From positions 63,180-114,581 of the forward strand of contig PLME01000005.1 of assembly GCA_003142375.1 (NCBI GenBank): a DNA stretch of 51,402 nucleotides, read 5' to 3'. Shown piece by piece: positions 41,900-49,798 of this stretch (position 1 is the stretch's first letter; each line of letters begins with the position of its first letter). The DNA is from Dehalococcoidia bacterium (GTDB taxonomy: Bacteria > Chloroflexota > Dehalococcoidia > GIF9 > UBA5629). Below the pieces are notes generated by a model that saw nothing but the letters and a program-made list of their open reading frames with translations, was not told the DNA's origin and ran no database searches. A program made the translations under genes and the position numbers.

Positions 41900-44023
41900 T
41901 TAACGGGGAGGAGGCCCGCCTCCGCTGCTGGACTGCTGTGTGCTTTGCTGACCGGGGCTCGGGAAGCCTGTGACGACGGGGGCGCTGCTTTTCAGGGTCA
42001 TGGTTATCTGGTCGCCCTCGTTCAGGCCGGATGTTATCTGGGCATATTGCAGGTTCTGAATGCCCACGGTGACCTTCCTTACCTCGCTCAACCCGGTCTT
42101 GGGATCAAGCACCGAGACGGTTGAACCGGCGGCCGTAGTGTTCAGGGCGCTGATGGGCACCAGCAGCACATCCTTTAGCGTATCCACCGCTATATCGGCG
42201 CTGGCGCTGAGGCCGCCCTTCAGGGCCACGTCGCTGCGGTCGAGCAAGATTGTGACATTGTATTTTACGACGTTGCCCACCGTGGTGCCGTAGGGGGATA
42301 TGAAGCTGACAACGCCGGTAAAGGTCTTATTGGGCACGGCATCCACCGTGATGCTGACCTTCTGCCCCTTCTTGACCTTGGATATATCGATCTCGTCCAC
42401 CAGCCCCTTGAACTGTATGTCGGAGGTATCAACCACCAGGAAGGCCGTCACCGACGAGTAGTTCTGGCTGGAGAGCTGGTCGTTAGCTTTTATGCCCACG
42501 CTGACGACGATGCCGTCCACCGGGGCGATGATGATGCTGTTGAGCAGGGCCTGGTTGGCGTTTTCCAGCCCCACGGCATTCTTGGCCAGGTTCACCTTGA
42601 AGTTCTGCTCGTTGGGCTGGCTCAGGCCGTGCTGCAGGTCAATCTCGTTGCTGCCCAGGAAGGAGTTGCAGAGCTCCATGTAATGCCGGGCCAGGGTCAG
42701 GTTCTCATAGAAGTCAAGCGAATTGGTTGCCCCCGTCTGGGAGGAATCGAGCGTTTTATCCAGGCTGTCCTGCGCCTTACCATAAAAATAGCTGCTTATA
42801 TCCTGGAAAGGGAAAGGATAGGTGTAATAGACCTTGATGAAATTAACGTCGCTGTAAACCCCGGCGGACGTAGTCTGCAGATTGTTCAGGAGGTCCTGGA
42901 AAAGCGGGCCGGACGCGGCCGTGCCATTGTCGGAGATCGAGCTCTGGATTTGCTGAATATCCGCTTGCCTCTGCCTGAGCAAAGCGATGGTGCCGCGCAC
43001 ACTCAGGATGTTGGAGGTTGCCGAGTTTTGAAAGTTGGCCAGCAGGAACGACCAGGTGTTGTTATCGGTCATGAAGGGCGATGTGTTGCCCATGCCGGAC
43101 TGCGGGTTGTCCACCGCGTCCTGAAGTATGCGGGCGCAGGACTCTAAATCGGCGGCGGCCATGTTCAGCTGTGAGGCTGCCATCGTATAGTTATCGCTGT
43201 AGGTAGAGATATAGGCATTATTGATCTCGTTCTGTGCCCAGTTGAAAGCCTCTAAAGCGCTCTGGCTGGCGAAATAGGTGGGTGGGTTGGGAGTGGTGAT
43301 ATCATTTGTTGTATAGATTGCGTAATCCGAACGCGGATTTGGTAAATGTAAAGGATCATTCGCAAATGTTTCCGTATCAATAGTTGTCGAGACTACCCTA
43401 TACACTCCCGGAGATCCTTCTACAACAGTTGTGGTCAAAGTAGTCTTGGTTGTTGTTACCGTAGTGATGTAGATATCCGGTATATTACCTGGTGTTATAG
43501 TAGTTGTTGTTACCTCAAGACCCGTATTTGTAATAGTTCCCAGCGGAGTCGCCGGATCTGTAAATTTTGTGGTAATAGTCTCATTGATGCCAGAAGGAAC
43601 TGGATTAAGTATTGTCCTCACTATATTGTTTGCGTCATATTGAGTTCCCGAAACCTGCGGGGTAAGCGGTATGGTCTCGTAGAGGCTGCTCAGGGTCTGC
43701 TGCAGGGTGTTGCTGGCAGTCATGAGGCCCTGGCGCTCGGTCTTATCGTCCAGCGTGGCCAGTATCTGGCCGGCCTTTACCGTATCGCCATCCTGCACGT
43801 AGATGTTTCTAACCTGGCCGGGGGCGCCGAAGCGCAGGTCGTACTCGTTGGGCATCTGCAGGTTGCCGTCCACGCTGACGTTGATAGCGAGGTCGCCGCG
43901 CGTCACCGTCACCGTCCGTGTCCTGGCCGTAGCCGCCGGCTTGGCGGCCGTGCAGCTTATAACGGGAATGGCCGACAGGCAGGTTAAGAGGACGATCAGG
44001 GAAGTCTTAATAAATTTACTCAT
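41900..44023 (-). CDS. MacA/HlyD-like adaptor lipoprotein (707 aa) with a Thr-rich insert
   Basis: A 707-residue adaptor; the signal helix ends at 'IPVISC' (Cys24). The barrel-sandwich start is 'NEYDLRFGAPGQVRNIYVQDGDTVKAGQILATLDDKTE' (about 59-96), the second half 'IAPVDGIVVSVGIKANDQLSS', followed by the beta-barrel part and a Ser/Gln/Gly tail. Between about residues 128 and 240 an insert rich in Thr ('TTTTITPGNIPDIYITTV', 'TTTKTTLTTTVVEGSP') interrupts the helical hairpin. The DNA coding for it (about 43310-43640) is clearly poorer in G+C than its flanks. First gene of the export operon, 26 bases before the second adaptor gene. Two adaptors per transporter is unusual. Confidence 0.85.
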   Translation of the reverse strand: MSKFIKTSLIVLLTCLSAIPVISCTAAKPAATARTRTVTVTRGDLAINVSVDGNLQMPNEYDLRFGAPGQVRNIYVQDGDTVKAGQILATLDDKTERQGLMTASNTLQQTLSSLYETIPLTPQVSGTQYDANNIVRTILNPVPSGINETITTKFTDPATPLGTITNTGLEVTTTTITPGNIPDIYITTVTTTKTTLTTTVVEGSPGVYRVVSTTIDTETFANDPLHLPNPRSDYAIYTTNDITTPNPPTYFASQSALEAFNWAQNEINNAYISTYSDNYTMAASQLNMAAADLESCARILQDAVDNPQSGMGNTSPFMTDNNTWSFLLANFQNSATSNILSVRGTIALLRQRQADIQQIQSSISDNGTAASGPLFQDLLNNLQTTSAGVYSDVNFIKVYYTYPFPFQDISSYFYGKAQDSLDKTLDSSQTGATNSLDFYENLTLARHYMELCNSFLGSNEIDLQHGLSQPNEQNFKVNLAKNAVGLENANQALLNSIIIAPVDGIVVSVGIKANDQLSSQNYSSVTAFLVVDTSDIQFKGLVDEIDISKVKKGQKVSITVDAVPNKTFTGVVSFISPYGTTVGNVVKYNVTILLDRSDVALKGGLSASADIAVDTLKDVLLVPISALNTTAAGSTVSVLDPKTGLSEVRKVTVGIQNLQYAQITSGLNEGDQITMTLKSSAPVVTGFPSPGQQSTQQSSSGGGPPPR

Positions 44024-44296
44024 GTTCAGGTTTTCTACTTTTTAACGTTGAATACTATATTTCGGTTGCATCAAAAGACTGATATTTGAAATTATTATAA
44101 CAGTGGCGGGATAGCCGCTTATAGCTGCGGCAGCCGGTCTATACAAAACGCTTATCATTATAGCAATTATTTAGCCGCCGGCAATTTTCCCGGGGGCATG
44201 TTTGCTCTTCCTTTATAAATTTACGGGCGGATGTCTGAGCCCAATTGATTCAGGATATCAATAGAATGTTAGGATTTTATTAAGAAGGCGACTTAA

Positions 44297-44690
44297 CCCG
44301 TCATTGCGAGCACCGCTCGCAATGCCCACTCGCACGTCATAGCGAGGAGCGGAGCGACGTGGCTATCTCATAGCATTCAGTCAAGCCCGGTATCTTCGAT
44401 TTCAGGGATTGCCACGGCAGCATGTGCCTCGCAATGACAATTGAGGAAGCCCGTCATTGCGAGCGGCAGCGAAGCAATGACGCCTCTAACCACGTCATAG
44501 CGAGGAGCGGAGCGACGTGGCTATCTCATAGCATTCAGTCAAGCCCGGTATCTTCGATCAAAGGATTGCCACGGCACCATGTGCCTCGCAATGACAATTG
44601 AGGAAGCCCGGTATCTTCGATCAAAGGATTGCCACGGCAGCATGTGCCTCGCAATGACAATTCACAAAACCAGTCATTGCGCACGGCAGA
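44297..44690. repeat. Cluster of tandem and nested palindromic repeats in a 680-base intergenic region
   Basis: The region between 44024 and 44704 has no gene. It holds several GTCATTGCGAG / CTCGCAATGAC elements. A 68-base unit starting CACGTCATAGCGAGG occurs twice without change (44333-44400 and 44491-44558, period 158). A second unit from AAGCCCGGTATCTTCGATC to CTCGCAATGACAATT occurs at 44541-44599 and again from about 44605 to 44662, with an older variant at 44382. The repeats are related to the single copies at 37991 and 48300. They look like expanding REP/MITE-like elements. The AT-rich part 44024-44290 probably contains the export operon promoter. Confidence 0.85.
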
Positions 44691-44704
44691 TTTCCTTACT
44701 ATAG

Positions 44705-45112
44705 CTATTCGAGATACTCGGTCTTGACCTGGGTTACCGAGTTGACCAGCTCCTGGGCCGCTTTGACAGCGCGCATGATCTTGGCCATGTTGCCCTTCAG
44801 CTTGAGCTGGCGGGTAACAATGGCCTGTATGGGGTCGAGTTTCTTTTCGGCTACCCTTCTCCAGATTGACTGCGGCGCCGAGAGAACAAACTCCGGTTTA
44901 TAGTCCGATTCGTTTTTGGCCACGGTTGCCTTGCGGCACTTGCCGTGCCAGAGATCGATATACTGGTAAACGGGCTCCTTGAACGGGCCGCCCGCCTCGA
45001 CGATCATGTAGAAGTCCCCTTCCCATGTTTGTGCCGCCGCCTCATAAGCTTTGCTGTTATTGATGGCGTCCGCCCACAGGTTGATCCATTCTTCTGTTGC
45101 AAATTGAGCCAT
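44705..45112 (-). CDS. SCP2-like sterol-carrier-fold protein
   Basis: A 135-residue soluble protein. The pattern 'WINLWADAINNSKAYEAAAQTWEGDFYMIVEAGGPFKEPVYQYIDLWHGKCRKA' followed by 'KPEFVLSAPQSIWRRVAEKKLDPIQAIVTRQLKLKGNMAKIMRAVKAAQELV' matches SCP2-like lipid-binding proteins: a beta-sheet face and the 'KLxGNMAKI' helix near the end. The family binds a lipid or acyl chain. No signal peptide. It sits alone between the repeat cluster and the two-component genes. A possible response regulator box lies about 155 bases upstream, so control by that system is conceivable. Confidence 0.75.
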   Translation of the reverse strand: MAQFATEEWINLWADAINNSKAYEAAAQTWEGDFYMIVEAGGPFKEPVYQYIDLWHGKCRKATVAKNESDYKPEFVLSAPQSIWRRVAEKKLDPIQAIVTRQLKLKGNMAKIMRAVKAAQELVNSVTQVKTEYLE

Positions 45113-45190
45113 GACTCATGCCTCCTCAATCCTTTAGTACGCGTATTCTATGGCAATTCGTTTCCCGTTTCAAACCCCTGCAATTAGAAG

Positions 45191-45222
45191 GAAGGTGCTT
45201 GCCTGGGCTAGCAAGCACCTTC
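45191..45222 (-). terminator. Hairpin after the histidine kinase gene
   Basis: Perfect 12-base arms GAAGGTGCTTGC (45191-45202) and GCAAGCACCTTC (45211-45222), 8-base loop. On the minus strand it is followed by CTTCTAATT, a weak U-tract; it probably ends the regulator/kinase transcript. Confidence 0.6.
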
Positions 45223-45264
45223 AGAATTAGGAGGGAGGCGTCCTTATGGTTAAGTTAACAAAAT

Positions 45265-45283
45265 ATTATTAATCAATTATTAA
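45265..45283. promoter_or_regulatory. Candidate response regulator box, copy 1
   Basis: Two ATTATTAA half-sites lie 11 bp apart (ATTATTAATCAATTATTAA). The copy at 47629-47647 differs at one of 19 positions. An 11-bp direct repeat is the form bound by OmpR/PhoB-type regulators such as the one encoded between these sites. It lies upstream of the SCP2-like gene and just beyond the kinase stop. Assignment is inference. Confidence 0.45.
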
Positions 45284-45287
45284 CGGC

Positions 45288-46784
45288 TTACTCTGAGACC
45301 GGCACTGTGAAGGAAAAACGGCTGCCCTTGCCGGGCTCGCTCTGCACGCTTATTTTCCCCTTATGGGCTTCCACCAGGGATTTGGCGATGGTCAGGCCCA
45401 GCCCCGTGCCGCCCGTTTGACGTGACCTGGACTTGTCGACCCGGTGGAAACGCTCGAAGATATTCTCCAGCTCTTCCGCCGGTATGCCGTCGCCGGTATC
45501 GGTTACACTGATCTCAACCATGCCGTCTTTACGGGCGGCGCCGATGGTAATGCTGCCGCCGGCAGGCGTGTGTACGATGGCATTTTGCAGCAGGTTAAGC
45601 AGGACCTGTTTGATGCGCAGGAAGTCTATGTTGACCGAGGGAAGGCCGGCCTCCAGTTCTGTGGCCATGGAAAGGCCTTTGTCAGTAGCCCCGGCCCGTA
45701 CGGCGGCTACGGCCTGATCTATCAGTGCTCTTACATCTTCAATCTCACAATAGAGCTTCAGCTCGCCCGAATCGGCCAGGCTGAGCTCCTGGAGGTCGTC
45801 GATCAGCCTTGACAGCAGCATGGTCTCGTCGTAGATGGAATTAACGGTTCCCGTATCCGGCTTCATAACTTTATCCCGAATGGCTTCCAGGTATCCCCGG
45901 ACATTGGTGAGCGGGCTCCTGAGCTCGTGAGCTATATCCGCGATCATATCTCTTCTCAATTGCTCATCCCTCTGCAGGTCGCCTGCCATCAAGTTAAAGG
46001 TCGAGGCAAGCTCGCCGATCTCGCTCTTATCTGCTATTTTTACACGCTGAGAAAAATCGCCCCTGCCGAGCTTTTGAGCAGCCATTGTCAGGGCCCTGAT
46101 GGGGGCAAGTATGGGCCGTGATATGGCTGTGGTGAGCAGGATGGCGACGATGACCGCTAATATCGCACCAAGTATGAAATAGCGGCCTATCTCGTTATAC
46201 ATAAATTGCAGGGCCGCCAGGCTGATCTCGGATTGCGCTGTGGGCGCAAGATAAAGATAGCCGACTACTGCCGAACTTGACCCCGTGGATGGAGATGTCT
46301 GCGCCTGGGACGGGGCGCCGGACCCGGGACCCTGTCCCAATGACAGCCCAAGTGAGTCCAGAGGCCCTCCTCCCGGCGATTCGGTTTGCAGTGTCGAAGA
46401 TGGCATATGGCCCGGCCCCGAAGACTCAAAGGGATAAGTGACCGGCCGTTTGATAAACTTGTCGGGAGTTAACTGAACGTCGGATGAATCTTGGGAGGAA
46501 TCCGCGATGATCTTGCCGTCCACATCGGTCAGCACTATCCTGTGCCGGAACTGGTCGCTTAACTCGACCACCAGGGATTGAACGCCCTCCCAACTCTCGT
46601 TCTGCGAATAATATCTGCCGATTTCGAAGTTTATACGTCCGCCGATCTCGAAGTCGATGCGGTGGCCGAACTGGCGGACCTGGTCGACGGTGGCCTGCCA
46701 CATCATTAAGAATACAGCCCCTACGGTCAGCAGAATGACCAGTGTGAAGGCGATTATCAGGCGGAACTGCAGGCTGTTCTTCAT
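45288..46784 (-). CDS. Sensor histidine kinase
   Basis: A 498-residue membrane kinase. TM1 is at about 9-29 and TM2 at about 202-222; between them lies an extracytoplasmic sensor of about 170 residues with a Pro/Ser/Gly-rich stretch (about 121-172). HAMP follows ('[28 protein letters not shown]'), then HisKA with phospho-acceptor His286 in '[17 protein letters not shown]', and HATPase with the N box '[13 protein letters not shown]', G1 'VTDTGDGIP', F 'IFERFHRVD' and G2 '[13 protein letters not shown]'. The partner regulator is encoded 4 bases upstream. Next to an ABC export operon of the MacAB type, it may sense envelope stress or an antimicrobial; the ligand is unknown. Confidence 0.95.
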   Translation of the reverse strand: MKNSLQFRLIIAFTLVILLTVGAVFLMMWQATVDQVRQFGHRIDFEIGGRINFEIGRYYSQNESWEGVQSLVVELSDQFRHRIVLTDVDGKIIADSSQDSSDVQLTPDKFIKRPVTYPFESSGPGHMPSSTLQTESPGGGPLDSLGLSLGQGPGSGAPSQAQTSPSTGSSSAVVGYLYLAPTAQSEISLAALQFMYNEIGRYFILGAILAVIVAILLTTAISRPILAPIRALTMAAQKLGRGDFSQRVKIADKSEIGELASTFNLMAGDLQRDEQLRRDMIADIAHELRSPLTNVRGYLEAIRDKVMKPDTGTVNSIYDETMLLSRLIDDLQELSLADSGELKLYCEIEDVRALIDQAVAAVRAGATDKGLSMATELEAGLPSVNIDFLRIKQVLLNLLQNAIVHTPAGGSITIGAARKDGMVEISVTDTGDGIPAEELENIFERFHRVDKSRSRQTGGTGLGLTIAKSLVEAHKGKISVQSEPGKGSRFSFTVPVSE

Positions 46785-46788
46785 AGCA

Positions 46789-47469
46789 TCACTCGGAAAA
46801 CTTGTAGCCTGCCCCGTATATGGTTTTTATGTACCTGGGGTGCTTGGGGTCGGGCTCTATCTTATGCCTGAGGTTGAAAATATGCACGTCTATGGCGCGG
46901 TCGAAGCTCTCGAAATCATAGCCGAAGGCCTTGTCTATAAGCTCCACCCTGTCGAAGACCCGGCCGGGCTCCTTTAAAAAGGTCGCCAGTATTTTGAATT
47001 CCACGGAAGTCAACTTGAGCGGTTTGTTTTTCAAATGGACGTCGCGTTTGGGTATATTCATTATGAATTCTCCATACTTGATCTCCGTGGGGCCGCGCTC
47101 GAAGGGCAGGCGCCTGAACAGCGCCCTGACCCTGGCCGCCAGCTCACCGGGACTGAAGGGCTTGGTAACATAGTCATCGGCGCCCGTATCGAGGCCGGTC
47201 ATTTTATCCCTATCCTGTGTCCTGGCGGTGAGCATAATGATGGGGACGTCGGATTCCTCCCTGAGAAGGCGGCATATCTCCACACCGTCGATGCCCGGAA
47301 GCATCAGGTCCAGGATCACCAAATGGGGTAGTTCTTCTCTGAAAACCCGCAGGGCGGAAAGCCCGTCGTAGGCAACGACCACTGCGTACCCGTCCCGCTC
47401 AAGATAAAGCTTTACCAGCTCAACGGTTTTGGGGTCGTCATCAACGACCAGTATTTTCTTTCCAGTCAT
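46789..47469 (-). CDS. OmpR-family response regulator
   Basis: About 226 residues. The receiver domain has the acidic pair in 'LVVDDDPKT', the phospho-acceptor Asp in '[13 protein letters not shown]', the Thr of 'IMLTART' and the Lys of 'DDYVTKPF'. The C-terminal winged helix of the OmpR/PhoB type runs from about 130 ('[22 protein letters not shown]', then '[31 protein letters not shown]'). The ATG at 47469 is used; a TTG two codons upstream is also possible. It is the first gene of the pair with the kinase. The candidate boxes at 47629 and 45265, each with half-sites 11 bp apart, fit binding by this type of dimer. Confidence 0.95.
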   Translation of the reverse strand: MTGKKILVVDDDPKTVELVKLYLERDGYAVVVAYDGLSALRVFREELPHLVILDLMLPGIDGVEICRLLREESDVPIIMLTARTQDRDKMTGLDTGADDYVTKPFSPGELAARVRALFRRLPFERGPTEIKYGEFIMNIPKRDVHLKNKPLKLTSVEFKILATFLKEPGRVFDRVELIDKAFGYDFESFDRAIDVHIFNLRHKIEPDPKHPRYIKTIYGAGYKFSE

Positions 47470-47628
47470 ACTCAATACCCGATAATAAACTATAAACCAA
47501 AATAAAATTACCTTCCAGTGTCATCATGGCCGGCTTTTTCTTTGTCGCATTGGAAGGCGCCTCCCGCAACGGGAGTGCGTCTTCCACATGGTAAAGAGGA
47601 GCTGCGACAGGATATAAATTAGCAACAA

Positions 47629-47647
47629 ATTATTAATTAATTATTAA
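47629..47647. promoter_or_regulatory. Candidate response regulator box, copy 2
   Basis: ATTATTAATTAATTATTAA: two ATTATTAA half-sites 11 bp apart, 18 of 19 bases identical to the copy at 45265. It lies in the divergent region between the regulator gene and the Ser/Gly-rich lipoprotein gene, 78 bases before the latter's start. A GC-rich imperfect hairpin at about 47549-47585 (inner arms CTCCCG and CGGGAG) lies between this box and the regulator gene. Confidence 0.5.
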
Positions 47648-47724
47648 GCCATGAATTAATAATAAACTAATAATTCTAGACTATTATGATTCAGGAAAAT
47701 AAAATATTCGGAGGACCAGCACAA

Positions 47725-48282
47725 ATGGCAAAACCACTTAAACTTTTACCAATAATATTTATCATTATCGTTACCGTGGCAGTCCTGGGCCTTTCAGGCT
47801 GCAGTACGGGAACCAGCACTCAAACTTCTACGCCGGAGGTGCAGCAGCCTTCGTCTTCATCCACACCGCCATCTTCCGGCAATGGACAGGGCAACACGTC
47901 TTCCGGCCAACGGGGTTCCCGCGGGCTGGGTGGGCAAAACATGGCCCAGGTATTGAACAGGGCGGCCGATATACTCGGCATTTCCGAGAGCACATTTACC
48001 AGCGCCTTTAATGATGCTCAGAAGAGCGTATTCCCCAACCGGCCGTCCGGCGATAATATGACCAGGGGCCAGCGACCTCCCGGCAGCGATAACTCGTCCG
48101 GCCAGGGTTCCCGACCGCCTTCAAGCGGCAGCGGCGGGCCATCATCGCAGGGACAGTCGAGCATGATGACTAAGGTCTACGCTCAAATGGCAACGGCCTT
48201 AAATATCTCGGCAGATAAGATTTCCACCGCCATGCAACAGGCTTTCACGGAATTACGCGGCCAGACAGGTACCGTCCAGTAA
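47725..48282 (+). CDS. Secreted Ser/Gly/Pro-rich lipoprotein, likely two-component target
   Basis: A 185-residue lipoprotein. The ATG at 47725 is chosen because GGAGG lies 10 bases before it; an in-frame ATG at 47686 has no ribosome binding site. The signal helix 'LLPIIFIIIVTVAVLGLSGC' ends in a lipobox. After a Ser/Thr/Pro linker comes 'MAQVLNRAADILGISESTFTSAFNDAQKSVF', then a second low-complexity Gly/Ser/Arg/Gln run, then a similar helix pair 'VYAQMATALNISADKISTAMQQAFTEL'. The two helix units resemble each other (LNxxAxxLxIS...A...A). No family recognised. A putative regulator box upstream and its place next to the two-component genes suggest that it is controlled by them. Confidence 0.75.
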   Translation: MAKPLKLLPIIFIIIVTVAVLGLSGCSTGTSTQTSTPEVQQPSSSSTPPSSGNGQGNTSSGQRGSRGLGGQNMAQVLNRAADILGISESTFTSAFNDAQKSVFPNRPSGDNMTRGQRPPGSDNSSGQGSRPPSSGSGGPSSQGQSSMMTKVYAQMATALNISADKISTAMQQAFTELRGQTGTVQ

Positions 48283-48299
48283 CGCAACCTTTCTGAGTT

Positions 48300-48346
48300 G
48301 TCATTGCGAGGCACACGGTGCCATGGCAATCCCTGTAATCGAAGGC
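48300..48346. repeat. Dispersed palindromic repeat, copy near 48.3 kb
   Basis: GTCATTGCGAGGCAC, an ACGGTGCCATGGCAATCC segment and GATCGAAG-like ending match, in reverse orientation, the units at 44.3-44.7 kb. It is non-coding and lies between convergent genes. Confidence 0.65.
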
Positions 48347-48359
48347 GAGAATAAAATGA

Positions 48360-48389
48360 GGGCGTTTGGCCTTTAAAGGCCAAATGCCC
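48360..48389. terminator. Bidirectional hairpin between convergent genes
   Basis: GGGCGTTTGGCCTTT and AAAGGCCAAATGCCC pair over 15 bases with one G-T wobble and almost no loop. It lies between the convergent lipoprotein (ends 48282) and the DRE-TIM synthase gene (ends 48407). The U-tracts are poor, so its strength is uncertain. Confidence 0.5.
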
Positions 48390-48406
48390 CTGTTGCATAA
48401 ACGAAC

Positions 48407-49645
48407 TTATTCCAGCGGTGTCAGGGTAAGCAGCCTTTTGGCAATCTCGGGATATTTGGCGATAAAGAGAAGCTCGTCTTCGGTCAGGGGAGTCTGGGCC
48501 TCAACATTGGCATACCTGACCAGCTCAAGTATCTTCCTGGCCTGGCTGGCATTGGCGAAGGAGACCTCCATCTTGCCCATGATGTGGCTGAATCCGGATA
48601 TGCCGGAATATTCGCCCGAGCAGATCATACGGCCGGTTTCCACCAGCTCAGGTTCGCCCCTGCCGAGCTCTTCGTAGGCGTACAGCTCATAGTTTTCGGG
48701 ATCCTTAAGTACCCCGTCGGCATGGATGCCCGAAGCATGTGCGAAGGCATTCTCGCCGACCCCCGGCTGGTTGAGGGGTATGGGGACGCCGAAGGCGAAG
48801 CTGGTGTATTTGGCCAGCTTGTAGGCCTTGCTGATCTCCAGCGGCCTTCCCAGCTCATACTTACCGGCGAAACCTTTGGATTTAATCAGGGATAGTACAC
48901 AAGAGACCAGGTCGGCATTGCCCGCCCTTTCACCTATGCCGTTCACGGTGGTATTGATATAGGCATCGCTGCCGGCATCCACTGCTGCCTTGGCGCCGGC
49001 TAGCGAGTTGGCCACAGCCATGCCGAGGTCGCCGTGGCAGTGTATTTCGACCGGCATGGAAGTTTCGCTGACTATTTTGCCGATGGTCTCGTATATGCTG
49101 AAGGGGTCATCGTATCCCAGTGTGTCGCAATAGCGGAACCTGTCCGCCCCGGCATCCCTGGCCTCGCGGGCAAAATCGATCAGGAAAGCCACATCGGTCC
49201 TGGAGGCATCTTCAGCGTTCACGCCGATGGCCTTGGCGCCCAGGCTTTTAGCTTTCTTGACGGATTCCACCATTTGCTCCACCAGGTCAACGCGGGATTT
49301 CCTGCCCTTGAATTTGCCCTGTATCATCTGTTCAGAGGTGGAGAGGGAGAGGTTGAGATACTCGATCTCCGGTACCATCTCGAATGTCCTTTCCACGTCC
49401 TCCGTGGTCGCCCTGATCCAGCCGCTGAGCCTGATAGGTTTGAGCACGCCTTTGGCGGCCAGCTCGAGGTTGGCGCGCAGATAATTGGTCTCGTGCGTCG
49501 TTGTGGGGAAGCCGAACTCGGACTGATATACTCCAAACTCGTTCAAGTACATGTTGATCATGGTTTTCTGGAGCTTGGAGAGGCTCAGCCTGGCGGTCTG
49601 GACGCCGTCACGATTGGTTACGTCGATAAAATATACTTTGCCCAT
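48407..49645 (-). CDS. DRE-TIM synthase (homocitrate / Re-citrate synthase-like)
   Basis: A 412-residue cytoplasmic enzyme of the isopropylmalate/homocitrate synthase group. The metal and substrate motif is 'FIDVTNRDGVQ' (Asp8, Arg12, Asp13), the HxH motif is 'EIHCHGDLG' (His202, His204), the 'NGIGERAGNADL' signature is at 235-246, and 'HASGIHADG' at 303-311 is the family's second signature. The regulatory LeuA dimer domain is absent, as in NifV-like and Re-citrate synthases. Dehalococcoides is known to use a Re-citrate synthase of this family, and homocitrate synthase is the other option; the motifs visible here cannot decide. AAGGTGATATG gives the start. Acetyl-CoA plus 2-oxo acid is the expected reaction type. 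Confidence 0.85.
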   Translation of the reverse strand: MGKVYFIDVTNRDGVQTARLSLSKLQKTMINMYLNEFGVYQSEFGFPTTTHETNYLRANLELAAKGVLKPIRLSGWIRATTEDVERTFEMVPEIEYLNLSLSTSEQMIQGKFKGRKSRVDLVEQMVESVKKAKSLGAKAIGVNAEDASRTDVAFLIDFAREARDAGADRFRYCDTLGYDDPFSIYETIGKIVSETSMPVEIHCHGDLGMAVANSLAGAKAAVDAGSDAYINTTVNGIGERAGNADLVSCVLSLIKSKGFAGKYELGRPLEISKAYKLAKYTSFAFGVPIPLNQPGVGENAFAHASGIHADGVLKDPENYELYAYEELGRGEPELVETGRMICSGEYSGISGFSHIMGKMEVSFANASQARKILELVRYANVEAQTPLTEDELLFIAKYPEIAKRLLTLTPLE

Positions 49646-49749
49646 ATCACCTTATATGCAGAAACAGAGAAAAATTCAGCTTAACTATTATAGCATTCTT
49701 GCTGCATCGTGAGCGAACGGCTTTCGTATGCGTGCCGCAATGGAATGAA

Positions 49750-49776
49750 AAGCCCCGGCATATATCGCCGGGGCTT
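49750..49776 (-). terminator. Rho-independent terminator of the surface repeat protein gene
   Basis: Arms AAGCCCCGGC (49750-49759) and GCCGGGGCTT (49767-49776), loop 7. On the minus strand the hairpin is followed by TTTCATT, about 25 bases after the stop at 49799. Confidence 0.85.
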
Positions 49777-49798
49777 AATATACAGACGGTTAAACTGA

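Noticed and set aside
44297-44690. Possible CRISPR array
   Set aside because: The repeats are long, of unequal length and spacing, with identical 'spacers', and no cas gene is near. They fit palindromic intergenic elements.
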